From Phyto melanocephala (lineage: Eukaryota; Arthropoda; Insecta; Diptera; Rhinophoridae): 64,000 nucleotides of DNA. Positions 9,478 through 21,662 of this stretch are shown here, one piece after another. The position numbers and the translations under genes were made by a program. The stretch covers positions 59,376,968 through 59,440,967 of the forward strand of contig OW799234.1 in the NCBI GenBank assembly GCA_941918925.1. Direction: 5' to 3'. The stretch's first letter is position 1. Every line of letters starts with the position of its first letter. The notes under the pieces were generated by a model. It was not told where the DNA came from, did no database searches, and saw only the letters and a list, made by a program, of their open reading frames with translations.

Positions 9478-12400
9478 AAAGCATTTAATGAATCGCATAA
9501 TCGTTAGTGCAAACAACAATATGTGTCGACAAAATTAACGATAGTTGGATCGTTAAAAGTTGTGAATCACACCACAGGTTAGCACAAGAAAAATAACTTC
9601 ATTATTCTTAAAGCACCGAGCGTTTTGTTAATGTGGTAAGTGAGGCTGCCATGGCTGTCACCGATGAGTAATGATAGGCCAATTTTTTTCCAAACTCAAG
9701 AGCCACGAAAAATACAGCCAACTTGAATCATGTCAAAAAATGATTGATTAAAACTCCATTATTTATTCTTACATTATTATTTTTTAATTATTTTTGTATA
9801 AGTTGAGATATGATGGTTTATACCAATAGAAGGTCAATGACTATTGAAAAAAGGGGCTGCTTAAAACAAACTCATCTATGTAATAAAAGATCCGACTGTA
9901 AATGCCGGAGATATAACAAAAAATTTATTTTGGCTTCCCCTACGCTCGAAACTGCCTTGGAACAACACTTTCTTTTCGGTGGTGGTACGGCGAACTTTTT
10001 TTCTTTTCTTGCCATACGGTCTAATGTACGTACAGTACACCCTTGGTACATCAGTTAAAAGCTATTAGGAAATTTTTTACAACAAATAAAATTAAAAATT
10101 TAAATTAAAATCAAATTATTTTAATTAAAATAAATTCTCGTATTCAGCCAATTACTCACTGATCCAATAGACCTAAAAATTAAATTTTTTGTTAAACTTT
10201 AAAATGAATAAATTCCACAATAACAATTCTAACTATTTACTTATGTAAAACTAATATTTGGTTATCCCTCTTTTATGATGTCCATCTAAAATCTCTCTAT
10301 CAATTTAGACAAACAAACATATACACGTAAATACTACCACCTCATTTATATTTGATGTTAACAAAAAAAAAGACAAAGTATTTTGTTCAAATATTTATTT
10401 ACAATCGAATTAAAATACCCTTTGTTTAAACTATCACTACTGCCTCTCACTGACTGCTAGTGGTGATGCTGCATCGCGTCTATATCTCTTTGCCCTTTTA
10501 TTGTTTGTGATATTTATTGACATTATCTTGAATTCTTTAATAGTTTTTCAAGATTTTTTTTTTGTTGTTTCTGCTGTTCTACTATATATTAGCCAATAGA
10601 CAAATCAAATCAATAGTATGTAAAAGATATGGGTGAATTGTACAAGTAATTTTATTTTTCCACAAATATTCTAACGTTTTCTAATCCTGAGAGAAGAAGA
10701 AGTGATTGTGTGTTACTGTTTAGTTTTTATATGGTTATGATGAGAGTGTAGCATGCATTTCTAATGGTCGAGAGTATAAGTAGTGAAAAATGATATTGTT
10801 TGTTATAACTACATCACTGGAATTTTTATTGTTAAGCATTGCAGACTTTTAGGCTTATTTGTGTAAACTATTCAGTAACAGTGGGTACTTAAAAATCAGA
10901 AATTCAAAAAAAAATCTTTAATGTATAATCTATAAATTACAAATACCATAAGTTTTCAGCTTAGTGCATTATAGAGAAAGAAAGTTCACTAAATAATTTG
11001 TTCACGCATAGCATAAAGTGGCCCTGGCAAACGTTGCACCTTAAATAAAGCTGAGAATGAAAATAATGCTACATAAAGGGTTTTTAACACAAAGAAAAAA
11101 TAATACTTCAGTATCAGCAGTCAAAAGTTTAAGCGTCAAAAATTGAAATTTCTAAAAATTATCGGCGGAAGAATTTAAGTATAACGTTGATAAGTAATGG
11201 TTAACACTTACGACGAATCCGTTTTATAATATCGAGTGCTTACAAATCATACCTTCATCATATGTAGCTATAAAGAGCGAATAATATTTTTACAAATTGC
11301 ATAGACAACTACAATTGTTAGTAGTTGGAAAATCAAAAAAAACCCACGAGCCTTAAAATATTTTTTTCTAATAATCCGGTGGTGTGCAAAACTACTCCTA
11401 AATGACATATATTTTCAAGGACTGGTACCAATGCAATTTTTTTTAATACGTTAGTTAACTTATAACATTTTAAAAACTAAATATTTTATACTTAAACATT
11501 TCTTTATGTCAGAGAATTTTCGACCTTAATAGGTCTGCCGCTACATGTTGGCCATTTGCTAGGCCAAAGAGGAACAACTTTGGAGTTTAAACTAAAAAAA
11601 TGCAATCTAAACAATACAGTTCCAAATTTGAATACTTTCTGAGAAAAAAAATCAGAATCAAATATCCAAAATCCTGGATATTTAGTAGTGAATGGAAAGA
11701 AGAAACTAATATGCTATTAAATAGTTAACAAAATATAATTCGCGAAGCAAATGTAGAACTATTCATACAATTTTACCTCAAACATTTCTGTACGAATGCT
11801 AACATATACAACTGGATTCACGAGGAATTCCCAGCGGAAAGTAATGAGAAACAGATGATATTTGTATATACAGAATCGGTTCATTTATACGGTAGTCCTC
11901 ATTAAGAAAAAAAAATTACAAGGCAAAGATAGAACTGTAAATGTTTCGTGATTCAGCTGTTATTTTAAAAAATAATTTACCAAAATCTTCAGTTTCTTTA
12001 ACAATATTTAAAATATAAATAAATTAATGAAAGCGTTTCTAAATTTAATAGCAACGTTTAAAAATTCAGTTTTTGCGACAGATTTTATTTTTAATTAGTC
12101 GCAACTATCGAGCGTGTACTGTATTTATCCAATAAAAATATTCAACCATATAAAAGTTACAGGCTTATCATATGAAATTAGACATTTCAATAGGTGAGAA
12201 GAAAATTTTTTTCTAAAGTTCCACCAGTAACTACTTTCTTCACAGCTTATACCACTGGTTAATGCTACTTGCAGGTTAAGTGTGCTGGCCATAAACATCG
12301 TGCAATTTGTTCAACTATTTCTTGTAGTGTCTTTATCAGTTGCAGGTCTATGCGAATAAGCCACAAACCATAGCGGCTCTCAAAAACAAAAAAACATTAA

Positions 12401-14464
12401 ACAAATCCAAATATTTTCCTGATATTATATTTCGTACATAATGAATAAAAAATTTCGATGATATCACACACACACACATTTTTGGTTTCAAGTTAAAAAT
12501 ATAAAACTCCTAATGAACGATCCGTTTAATAGGATATTGGCAACTGAAACACTAATATAAAAATTTAAGTTAATATTAAATTTCTTATCTTTAGTCTCTT
12601 ATGAGGGTGATACAGAATTTGTACATTTAATATGATAAATCAAGGGTCCTGAGAATATATTTCCAAGCGGTATGAGTTTGCAAGCACATACGCAGTTTTT
12701 CAAATATTTCTTTTATGTGGGATAAAGCATTAAAATTTCTCCTTTTTTTCAAAACCTGTTACTTTGAATAAGAATATGTAATATAACGATCTTATATTCG
12801 GAGTGATGACGGGATTTCGTAGTGGTGTCCTTATTTTACTTATAATAACTTCCACTTAAAAACCAACTATCGAAATAATATATTGGCATCGATTTTTAAT
12901 TTACTTTAAGTAAATTTTAATATTTTTATCTTAAAAATACTACTTATTCACTCTTAATAAAATGTGCAATTAATTGGTTTTGAACTTTACTCGTTCCACT
13001 GTTGCCTTACAATGTGATGACATCAATGGAATAAATAAATTCATAAGAAGCCCTTTTTACCAGCAATAGCAACAGAGTAGATTGGATAGAAAAATATAAT
13101 ACAATAGTTGTTAATATTTATGGTTGTATCAATAATCATAATATTTTTGGTTACGCCATTAAATTATTATTTATAGAAAAAATAAACATTTAAATGTACG
13201 AATATACAAGATACATGAAATTGTTTAAACAAGGATTCTCCCCCACTGTCTGCACAAACTTACCATACATGATAATAAAAATGTTAATAAAAATACTCTT
13301 ACGTATGTATGTATGTATGTGTGTACGCACAAAATTCATAAGATAGAAAAATACATAAATTTCGCTCTTTGTAAATTATGTAGGAAAAAGGATGTGTTGT
13401 GTTACACATAAACACACTACAGGGGCATAAATTTGATCACTTTATAACATCATTAAATTAATATAGAATATTGAGAGGTAGTAAACATAAATAAATGTGT
13501 ATTTAATATGTTACTTTTAAACAAAAAAAAATCTTGTTGTTGTTGTTTTCTTGGCACAATTACTTATTAACTTATTTTTACAATCTCCCTCCCTCTGGTT
13601 TTTCCTTCCACAGGATTTTGTTTGAATTTTTGCCTCTTTTTCTTTATTAAAGTTGAAATTTACGCATAATATTGATTTTTCTTTTGCATTAAGTTTCTGT
13701 TAAAAGTTCTTCCGGTTAAAAACCCATTAAACAAACTTTTACAAACAAAACAAAAGTTTTGTTTTTAAAAACTCGAAAAAAAGAGTCAAAAACAGAAAAC
13801 ACTGTAAACACTGTGCCGTACAGAACTGAGATGAGATGAGCCCATAAAATCAAAAACAATAAGAAACAACAACTAAAATTAGATTAAAAATATATGTATG
13901 TGTGTGTGTGTGTAAATAAAGTAAAAAAAACTTTTGCGACGAGACGCAATACTGAAATATTGTTTAATTCTCTTGGTGTTGTCTTTGTTTTTGTTATTAA
14001 ACAAAACTGGGCCAAACCTAAAAACCAAACTGCGCCACTTGCGCATACGCACCAAAGACGGATAAAGTTTGTTTTGGGCCAATTTATATAACAAAAAAGG
14101 ATACAAAAATATAACAAAAAGTTCTTTCGTTTGGCAATTAAATGTTGAAAACAAACTTTTATAATTCTGTTGCTGCTGTAAATAATATTTTATAGGTACA
14201 GAGTAGTTACTAAAAAGCCGGTAGAGAGTGCTAAATACAGCTGATTGCGATGGCACGCTATATTAAGTACACATTGGATATGCCTAAGCAAAGTAGATTT
14301 GTCATTATTGTCAATAGAAAGTTTAAAAAAAATTAATTTAATTTATTTTTTTTAATAAATAAAATAAATTTACATATTAAAAAATGTTTTAAATTTTTTC
14401 TATAAAATAAATTTTATGCCTGGCGAACATGAAATATTTTTTCTACGAGTATCTGACCCTCTTA
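9478..14464. other. Noncoding stretch without recognised genes
   Basis: AT-rich sequence with scattered poly-A and poly-T runs, a CA run near 12467 and a TATG microsatellite at about 13303-13320. The 82-residue frame at 9810-10058 has no recognisable motif. I see no exons, tRNAs or transposon ends that I can support. Confidence 0.5.
13895..13912. repeat. TG microsatellite
   Basis: A short TG run. The overlapping open frames on both strands (13879-14256) read through this and AT-rich sequence and are not credible genes. Confidence 0.8.
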
Positions 14465-14578
14465 GGCCGAGGACACGCAACGAGCGGCAAAGCGGTGAGC
14501 GGCAAAAAATATTGAATACTACTGAACTGGCCACGCAATGAGCGGCATTTCTGAATGGCTAAGCGGCGCCACTTTTCC
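14465..14578. mobile_element. Possible transposon end with GAGCGGC repeats
   Basis: TTAGGCCGAGGACACGC is followed by ACGCAACGAGCGGC, GTGAGCGGC, ACGCAATGAGCGGC and AAGCGGCG. The block is much more GC-rich than its surroundings. It could be one end of a DNA transposon with subterminal repeats, but no matching opposite end was found in the window. Confidence 0.3.
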
Positions 14579-16143
14579 CTTTTTTTTTACTAATACTACT
14601 GTATATAATGTATATAATAAGAAGTACAGATAACACAGATTTATGCTATTATTACGCTGTAGGGTAAGAGAGAACCGTCAGCACTGCTTACAATTTTCAA
14701 AAACACATTTGGTGTGTTATTAAGTTTTTTTGGTGTTGAGTATTAAAACCTTCTTCGCTAGTAAAAACATATTTACATCCTATCCAATAATATTTTCCTT
14801 TTCCAATTTCAGTTTTAGCCGGTAAAAGAAAAGACACTCGTCTGTTTTTGTTTTTATAGCTGTTGTTGTCGTAAGTATACTTAAAGCAATGCGTAAGGTT
14901 CGATACGCATGCGAGACATTAAGCAGACATACAAATTCAAAATAAAACAAAAATTTAACAAAAAAAATTTAAATCAACAAAAAAAAACAAAACTTTTGTT
15001 TTGTCTTTGATGAAAAGTTGATACAAAATGTTTGGGACTTTTCTCTTTTTTTTTTTTTTTTGTCTAGTTTAATGAAACCTCTGTTCTGCTGCTCGCCTTT
15101 TGAAGTTGTTGGTTTTGTTTGGTTTGGCTGGGTTAGAGACACTCGTACAAACACAAACACACATACTAAAAGTTGTTGGCTTAATTTGCAATAAACTTTT
15201 GTTAGAAAACTGTGTTTTAATAACTTTATTCCCCACTTTTAGACGTTCTGGGAGAAAGCAAATAAAAAAAAAACCGCTGCAACTTTCTTCAAAAAGAAGG
15301 GGTTTGTTTTATTTTATTTGGCCAAACATAAAAATATATAAAACATTCAAAAAAGTAAGGAAATTTTGTAAAATTGTTAAAACTTTTAGATCATTTAAAG
15401 TTTTGTTGGCTTATAAGTGTAAAAGAAGTATTGGTGTACATATTCTCTCTCCTTTTATCCTTCTCTATAGAACTAAATATATGGTAAATGACTGAATGTT
15501 AAAGCGAACGACCTGTGTTGTACCAGGATATAAAAAAAAGTTGCAGAGAAAGCGATAATTTGGCGTGACAGAATATTCAAAGTCAAGGTCACATAAAAGT
15601 ATGAAATGTTCATAAAAAAAGTTTGTTGGTAAATTAACTTTTTTTAAATAATTTCAAATTTATTGTTATTGGACAAATGAGAAGGGAAAGGGAGATGTAG
15701 CAAAGAAGGGACAATGAATTTTAAAATTTAGTTGGTAAAATTAAAGAGAAATAAATGTGTTATCAATATAGCAAAAGTGAAAGATTTAGGCAGTTTAAAC
15801 GACAGTTTAAGTCAGATACTACCTAATGCTCTTTTATTTAACTTTCATTGTAATTTTTGAATGCAAGATCTAGCTTTAAAGCAAGTTATCGCTCTAACAT
15901 ATACTTATGATTGAATTTCAACTAGTGGATTCGTTTCGAGAACATCCTGTAACAAACAAACCTTTTTTACTGGACTAATAAACCTTGATATAGCTTTTAT
16001 ATTAATAGGCAAGTCGTTCTTTTTATTACGCTCACATTTTACAAGCGATTTTAATAAAATAAAATTATATCATTTGAAAGAAATTTTCCTACAGATGTTC
16101 ACAATCTCGATTTTATTAAAAATAAATAAATACAAAGTAATGC
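14579..16143. other. Noncoding stretch, no gene seen
   Basis: It contains several AAACAAAACTTTTGTTT-like stretches (14940-15230) and no credible coding sequence. The 131-residue frame at 15100-15495 is low-complexity and lysine-rich by composition. Confidence 0.5.
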
Positions 16144-16151
16144 ATGTGAAG

Positions 16152-17193
16152 CAGGGATGGAAATCATGGTACAATTGTACTTTTCATGGTACATTTTTGA
16201 CCTTGTCGGTTCCGTGGTACTACCGCGAGCTACTTGGTACATTAAAAAAGTTTCAATGTCTAACTATATGGCAACAATAATTTTTTCCATGTTCACTTTA
16301 ATTTTGTTTGTGTGTATCTTATTTCATACTGTCAACTTCTCTGTTTTTGTTGCAATGCTGTTGTCAAAGCGTGATGGTGTCAAGTCTGCCTCGTATTTTA
16401 TTTCAAACTTCTTACAAAAATCACCTGTTTATTCGGCACCACCTGATACATGAATTCGTCTTGGCTGTTGTTATATGTATTTTATTTTACTTATGACTCG
16501 TAAGCATGTGAGGTGGACTTAAAAACTGAATTACTGAATTAAAGAAAAATTTATTATGAGGGAAACAAATTCAATAGTTCATTTTCAGGTGAAAATGTTT
16601 CCACACAAACAAACAAATATTGAAGCAATAAATAATCAGTACAGAGCACTAGCCGATGTGATTGAACTTAGATCACACAAAGATTCAAATATTTTCTATA
16701 TTTGGTCTAAAGTATCACAGATGAAAAATGAATTAAATGAGTTCATGTTCCCAGATATTTCAAGAATTATAAGAGGAATTCTGTCTATTCCACATTTCTC
16801 GGCCAACGTCGAACGAGTTTTTTCTTTTCAAAACCTAATTAAAATAATGGAAAGAAATAGACTACACGTTTGTACTGTTTCAAATTTGATACAAACAAAA
16901 GATTTACTGAAGTCAGCAAATTCTTGTTGCTTTAATTTTAAAATAACAGAAAATTTATTATATTTAAGTATTTAATAAATAAAATTTGTTAAACAACCGA
17001 TCTCTACGTATGTACCTATGAATGTAATGTTTAATATTTTTTATTGTATACTTCTGAATTTTTAAAAACATTTTTGTTAAGATTATGTTTTTATTAATAA
17101 ATATTAAAAAAAAAAATGGTACCGTCATGGCCCAAAAAGTACATTTTGTTTTCATACGTGGTACAAAATCATAAAAGCCATTTTCCATCCCTG
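16152..17193 (+). mobile_element. Internally deleted hAT transposon, 1042 bp
   Basis: The ends CAGGGATGGAAA (16152) and TTTCCATCCCTG (to 17193) are 12-bp terminal inverted repeats. ATGTGAAG flanks both sides (16144-16151 and 17194-17201), an 8-bp target duplication fitting the hAT nTnnnnAn pattern. Subterminal TGGTAC copies lie at 16167, 16187, 16215 and 16235 on the left and 17117 and 17159 on the right. Only the transposase C-terminus remains inside, so the element is nonautonomous. Confidence 0.88.
16556..16975 (+). pseudogene. hAT transposase C-terminal dimerisation fragment
   Basis: The 139-codon frame ends with the hAT C-terminal signature: IPHFSANVERVFSFQN, then IMERNRLHVCTVSNL. No BED zinc finger or upstream catalytic region is present between the left end and this frame. 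TTCATTTTCAG at 16577-16587 is a plausible splice acceptor, so this could be the last exon (from 16588) of the ancestral gene. AATAAA follows the stop directly. It lies inside the hAT element described above and cannot encode an active transposase. Confidence 0.8.
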
Positions 17194-17201
17194 ATGTGAA
17201 G

Positions 17202-18904
17202 TCAACATCGTTAATACAATTTGTTTTTGTAAAGAGTGGCATATTCAGCCAAAATTTAAAATGCTGTTGTATTGGTGAGCGAGTTACCCAGTCAACAAAA
17301 AATCAAGCAGTATTGCAGAATATTATATTCTTAGATAATATTTTACGCTTTTAACCGATCATAGATACCCAGCAAAAACTAGGTATGACTAGGCTCTTAC
17401 TAAACAACATACTTTTCAATGACTATTACATATCGTCTGTCTTACTATGAAGTATTTTAGTAATGACTTAATATTTTGCATATACACACACAATAAATGT
17501 TTTGTTGTGAAATTTGCTAGAAGTCATTTTAATACATAATTCTTTACAATTCTCATTTAGTTTAACACACTCAGAGTATAAGTGATAATTATTTTGACAA
17601 CAGCGGCATAGCTAATCTAACCGAATTTTTGTCTTTAGAAAAGCCGAAGTACTTATATATTGCTATAAAAGTAAGTACTTATTTAAGTCCCTATTTATAA
17701 GTCACCGTAATAAGTACTTGCCTCCAATGACGTCGCCGTGTTGAAATAATGGGCTTAGATGCCAAATTGTAAGTAGTGAAGAACTGTTTTCTAGTACTTT
17801 CAACTCATGATTTTGTAATGTGTTATTTTGATGGGTATTAAAAATAATGTCCTTTTTTAATTAAAATACATATAATTGTTAAGTTTGTGTTTTTATTTTT
17901 TAGTAGAAATTATTATTATTTTATGAATTTTATACATTAATTTTTTTCTTTTGGCGTTTAGTTAAATAAACAGAAATCATTTGAATTACTTTGAATATAA
18001 ATTACTTCAATTAACTTTTGCCAAAAAATAAATATGAATGTATATAAACAATAATTAATTCAGCAAAAAACAAATATTTATGCATAGAGAAAGATATTTA
18101 AAAATACCTATCAATTATATTGCATATAATTTTTTAATTTAGAATTAAACCCACTTGTTTGTTGGGTTATAATTCCTTAAAAACGTTGTCTCATCTTTGA
18201 CTGAACGAAAGAGCATAATAATATGAGTGCAGCTCAATTTTCTGTAAATTGGCTGCCTATGTTGTATACTTAGTTACATTTACAACTACATCCTAGTAAT
18301 CATTTAGCTACAGGCCAACTGTATTATTGAGATAATTCGGTCAGCAAGCGTTTGGCTCAACAAAGTGATTTTTGGATTTAAATACAAATTGGCCTATGAC
18401 GTCTTCATGACGTCATGCAAACCGCATTAAACAGTGATCTTTTCGGATTTACATGGAGCCCCAGATAGGTTGTACTCTCTCCGAAAACGACATTTCCGCT
18501 CAAGATGATTTTACGATAAAAATCTTGTTTAATCCCAGTATATTCTCATTAGATTCACCGAAGACATCAGATTTATCTTAATAAGATGTAGGCAAAGCTT
18601 ATTCCTCAAAATTTTTAAAGAAATTGACTAGCAGTATGGATTCTATTTAAATAAATATTATCCAATAGAGTAAATGTGCTCATGCATCGTTCACATTTAT
18701 TAGTATTGCGTTTTACCTGCACTGATTGACGATTATGCGTACCGTAAACATAAGTGATCGAAAAGTTTGGCGAGCAGAGCGCGAATTATGAAAATAAGTT
18801 TCCACGATTTGTAAACGTTTTTCTGCAGTAAGTACTTTCAAAGTCAAGCACACTTTAGCCTTATGACAGCTAGTTTTACTGCTATACCGACTGGAAGTTC
18901 TATA
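17202..18904. other. Noncoding stretch, no gene seen
   Basis: AAGTACTT palindromes occur near 17648, 17671 and 17712, and a CRE-like TGACGTCA at 18408-18415. I cannot tie either to a function, and no gene or element end is evident. Confidence 0.45.
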
Positions 18905-19172
18905 TATCTAAAAAAAACATGAGTCGCTATTGAAATCAAGTAAAATGTCCCATAACTTTTTGAGATATGAGCAAACAAACACGACTGCCTCTGTTTTTTC
19001 TCTGTTGCTTCCATTTATAGATGTCATGTTCGTAAATAATTTTGAATTAATCGGTCACTAATCTGAAAAGTTATAATCAAAAATAATTTTTTATTTAGTT
19101 AATATAAGCCATATTTTCGAAAATTACTGTTAAAAAAATGACAAGTTGTTTTAAAACTAACTGATACATATA

Positions 19173-20086
19173 ATGGGTGTCCCAACTAGAACGCAATTTT
19201 TAAATTTGGCGCCATTGGAAGTGTCATTTTTTGACATTTAAACAATTGTTATTGTTTGCTAGTAGAAGGTACGAGGTTAGTAAAAATTGAGCGCTACACG
19301 AATGAACAACGCATTCTCATTGTGAATTTTTTTTTACCAAAATGGTGAAAGTTTTGCGGCTACAGCTCGCAAATTGCGATCATCCCATTTCCATCTTGAT
19401 GGCTTCGTCAATAGGCAGAAATGTCGCAATTGGGGTGAGGAAAATCCTCGAGTGATTCACGAGAATCAAATGCATCCTCAACATGTCACTGTGTGGTGTG
19501 GTTTTTGGGCTGGAGGAATCATTGGACCTTTTTTTATGAAAATGAGGCAGGTCAAGCGCAAACAGTCAATGGTGTTCGGTATCGTGAAATCATAACCAGT
19601 TTTTTCTTGCCTAGAATTGAAGAAATAAATGTGGAGGGCATGTGGTTTCAACAAGATGGCGCCACATGTCATACAGCCAGAGAAACAATTCAATTGCTGC
19701 ATCAGTCATTTCCGGTCGTGTTATTTCGCATTTTGGAGACCAGAATTGGCCGCCTAGATCGTGTTATTTAACACCTTTAGATTTTTTTCTTGGGGGTTTT
19801 TTGAAGTCGATGGTTTACGCGAATAAGCCGACGACGACTCAAGCTTTAAAAGAGGAAATTGGACGCTGCATTAATGAAATACCGCAGCATTTATGCAAAA
19901 AGGTCATTGAAAATTTCATTTAAAGATCGCGTGTGTGCCAGCAAAGCCACGGCGGCCATCTGCACGATATATTGTTCCATACATAACCTCATTCTGTCTA
20001 CTTTACCATATAATAAAGTTTCACGATTTTTTTTTAAATATCTGTGTTTTATTCAAAATTTAAAAATGGCGTTCTAGTTGGGACAT
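19173..20086 (+). mobile_element. DD41D (rosa-like) mariner, 914 bp, defective
   Basis: Inverted ends share TGTCCCAACTAGAACGC (left) and GCGTTCTAGTTGGGACA (right). The left end has about 4 extra bases (ATGGG). TA flanks both ends (19171-19172 and 20087-20088). The interior carries a broken IS630/Tc1/mariner transposase. Family-B copy 1 shows the corresponding unoccupied site. Confidence 0.82.
19289..19985 (+). pseudogene. Rosa-like mariner transposase pseudogene
   Basis: The N-terminus reads ERYTNEQRILIV, followed after a frameshift by ESFAATARKLR. A large internal deletion then jumps to HFHLDGFVNRQ, removing the first catalytic Asp. The rest is recognisable: HVTVWCGFWAGGIIGPFF, TVNGVRYREII, MWFQQDGATCHTA (second Asp) and, after another frameshift, YLTPLDFFLGG (third Asp). 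The C-terminus is GGHLHDILFHT. Counting residues between the second and third Asp gives 41, which matches the DD41D group. At least two frameshifts plus the deletion make it dead. Confidence 0.8.
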
Positions 20087-20904
20087 TATAAACACAAAAA
20101 TGCAATTGCTTTAGTGTTCCTCCTAAAATTTTCAGGATAAAATGAACTTTATCAGCTTGTAGACTATAGAGAGGAGCGATATAGATATCAAAGCAAAAAA
20201 AATTACCGCCTCTACAAAAAGTCGTATAATAAATTTATACATGGGTCAAATCTACAGTAAACTATGAAAAAGTTCAAGTTCCAGATGGCGACCGAAATAA
20301 AATGGCGAATACTATATAGATCAAATATAATAATTACGGGTTTTCCTCTTAAAACCCCCAAAAAATTTGCATGAAATTATAGGGCTTTACCAGTAAAATA
20401 AAGTAAACTATGAAAAAGTTAAAATCCACAATCCTTAACAAATTGGCAAACAAATTTTTTTTCAACCCCATCCATATGGGCATTTAATGAAAGGAATGCA
20501 AGAAGCTATGTTGAAATTTAAAATCCAAATCTAAAAACTAGTCTAAGCTAAGATGCCATCACTATACCATGATGATAAAGAGTAATATCAGATTTGGCAC
20601 GGCCGAATATAGAATTCTTAGTTGTTAGTATAAATATATTATAATTTATATCATAATGGACACCATATAAAAGGGAATCATACGTAAAATAAAATATATA
20701 TATATTTATTACCTTAGTAAATAAAATGTCTCCTAAAATATATGTATATCCTTCCATATCCTTAAAAGTTTTAAGTTAAATATTTCAGAAAAAATTATCA
20801 AAACGTTAAAGAAATTTTAGTGTTATGGAGGGATACATATTTTAAAGGCCTTTTTTGGGTCTGAATAAATAAAAAATAAGTAAAATATTAAAATAAATTT
20901 ATAC

Positions 20905-21158
20905 AAAATACTAGCATAAGCCCATGACTTCGTCTGCGTAGTTATCGGGATAAAAGGTAGACTTAGTATTAACAACAAAAATAAAAATATTTACAACACA
21001 AACAACCCGTTTAGGATGTGTGATGATGAATTTACCAACGATTTCGCTTTATTATTCTGTTAAAAAGTAGCCTATGTGATAATCTAGGTTGTTATATATC
21101 GATGTGCTAAATTTCTTTTAGTTTCGTTCAGCCGTTTTTGCGTGATTCACATTTTTTA
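20905..21158. repeat. Fragment of an ACTAGC..CCC..CTTCG-type dispersed repeat
   Basis: It starts near TACTAGCATAAGCCCATGACTTCG and continues through TAGCCTATGTGATAATCTAGG to TTCGTTCAGCCGTTTTTGCG. A mariner then interrupts it. The start resembles that at 28482, and the end resembles that at 24600-24650. Class unknown. Confidence 0.5.
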
Positions 21159-21160
21159 TA

Positions 21161-21660
21161 TAGGGTCCGCCATCTAACGTTTTTTTTCAACTAGAGCTAA
21201 GTAATACTTAGCTCATGTCTGATTTGACAGATAATTAGTTTTATCCTTCCGCTGAACGAATATGGTTGAAGCCAACTGACCATCCAATGCGTTAAGTGGG
21301 CCTGCGATCGACTTACAGAAGATGCCAATTTTGCCAAAAAAAATCATCTTTTCAGATGAAGCTCATTGTGATCTTGGCGGGTATGTAAACAAGCAAAATG
21401 TTCGCATGTGGGGCATAGAAAACCCCTACGCATACATTTAAAAGTCGATACATCAGAAACGAGTCACTGTTTGGTGCGGATTTTGGTCCAGAGGCATAAT
21501 AGAGCCATTTTTCTTCGAAAAGCAAGGAGTGGCCGTTACAGTCAATGGCGATCGTTATCGGGCCATGTTGAACGAACTTTTGTTCACACAAATTGAAGAG
21601 GAGGATATTGGCAACAGGTTGGCGCCCTGTTTCAAAAAAAAAGTTATTTGGCGGACCCTT
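21161..21660 (+). mobile_element. Truncated mariner with GGGTCCGCCA ends
   Basis: AGGGTCCGCCATCTAACG (left) and GTTATTTGGCGGACCCT (right) are imperfect inverted ends flanked by TA. The 500-bp interior holds a piece of a mariner transposase, so the element is a deletion derivative. It lies directly against another mariner on the opposite strand. Confidence 0.7.
21340..21625 (+). pseudogene. Mariner transposase fragment
   Basis: The plus strand reads IFSDEAHCDLGGYVNKQN (first catalytic Asp present). A stop codon follows, then KRVTVWCGFWSRGIIEPFFF and VTVNGDRYRAML. The frame ends before the QQDGA motif. It is related to the rosa-like transposase at 19289 but comes from a different subfamily, judged by its ends. 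Confidence 0.7.
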
Positions 21661-21662
21661 TA

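Larger units (their letters stand above)
18905..20632. repeat. Family-B dispersed repeat, copy 2, split by a mariner
   Basis: Left part 18905-19170 aligns by eye with 4000-4360 of copy 1 (GATATGAGCAAACAAACACGACTG). The right part 20089-20632 aligns with 4380-4890 and ends in TTTGGCACGGCCGAATATAG. The mariner at 19173-20086 separates the two halves at a TA. Confidence 0.65.

Noticed and set aside
13879..14256. 125-residue minus-strand frame
   Set aside because: It is composed of AT-rich and TG-repeat sequence with no recognisable domain.
18397..18415. CRE-like TGACGTCT/TGACGTCA pair
   Set aside because: No promoter or gene is evident nearby, and an 8-base word is expected by chance at this window size.
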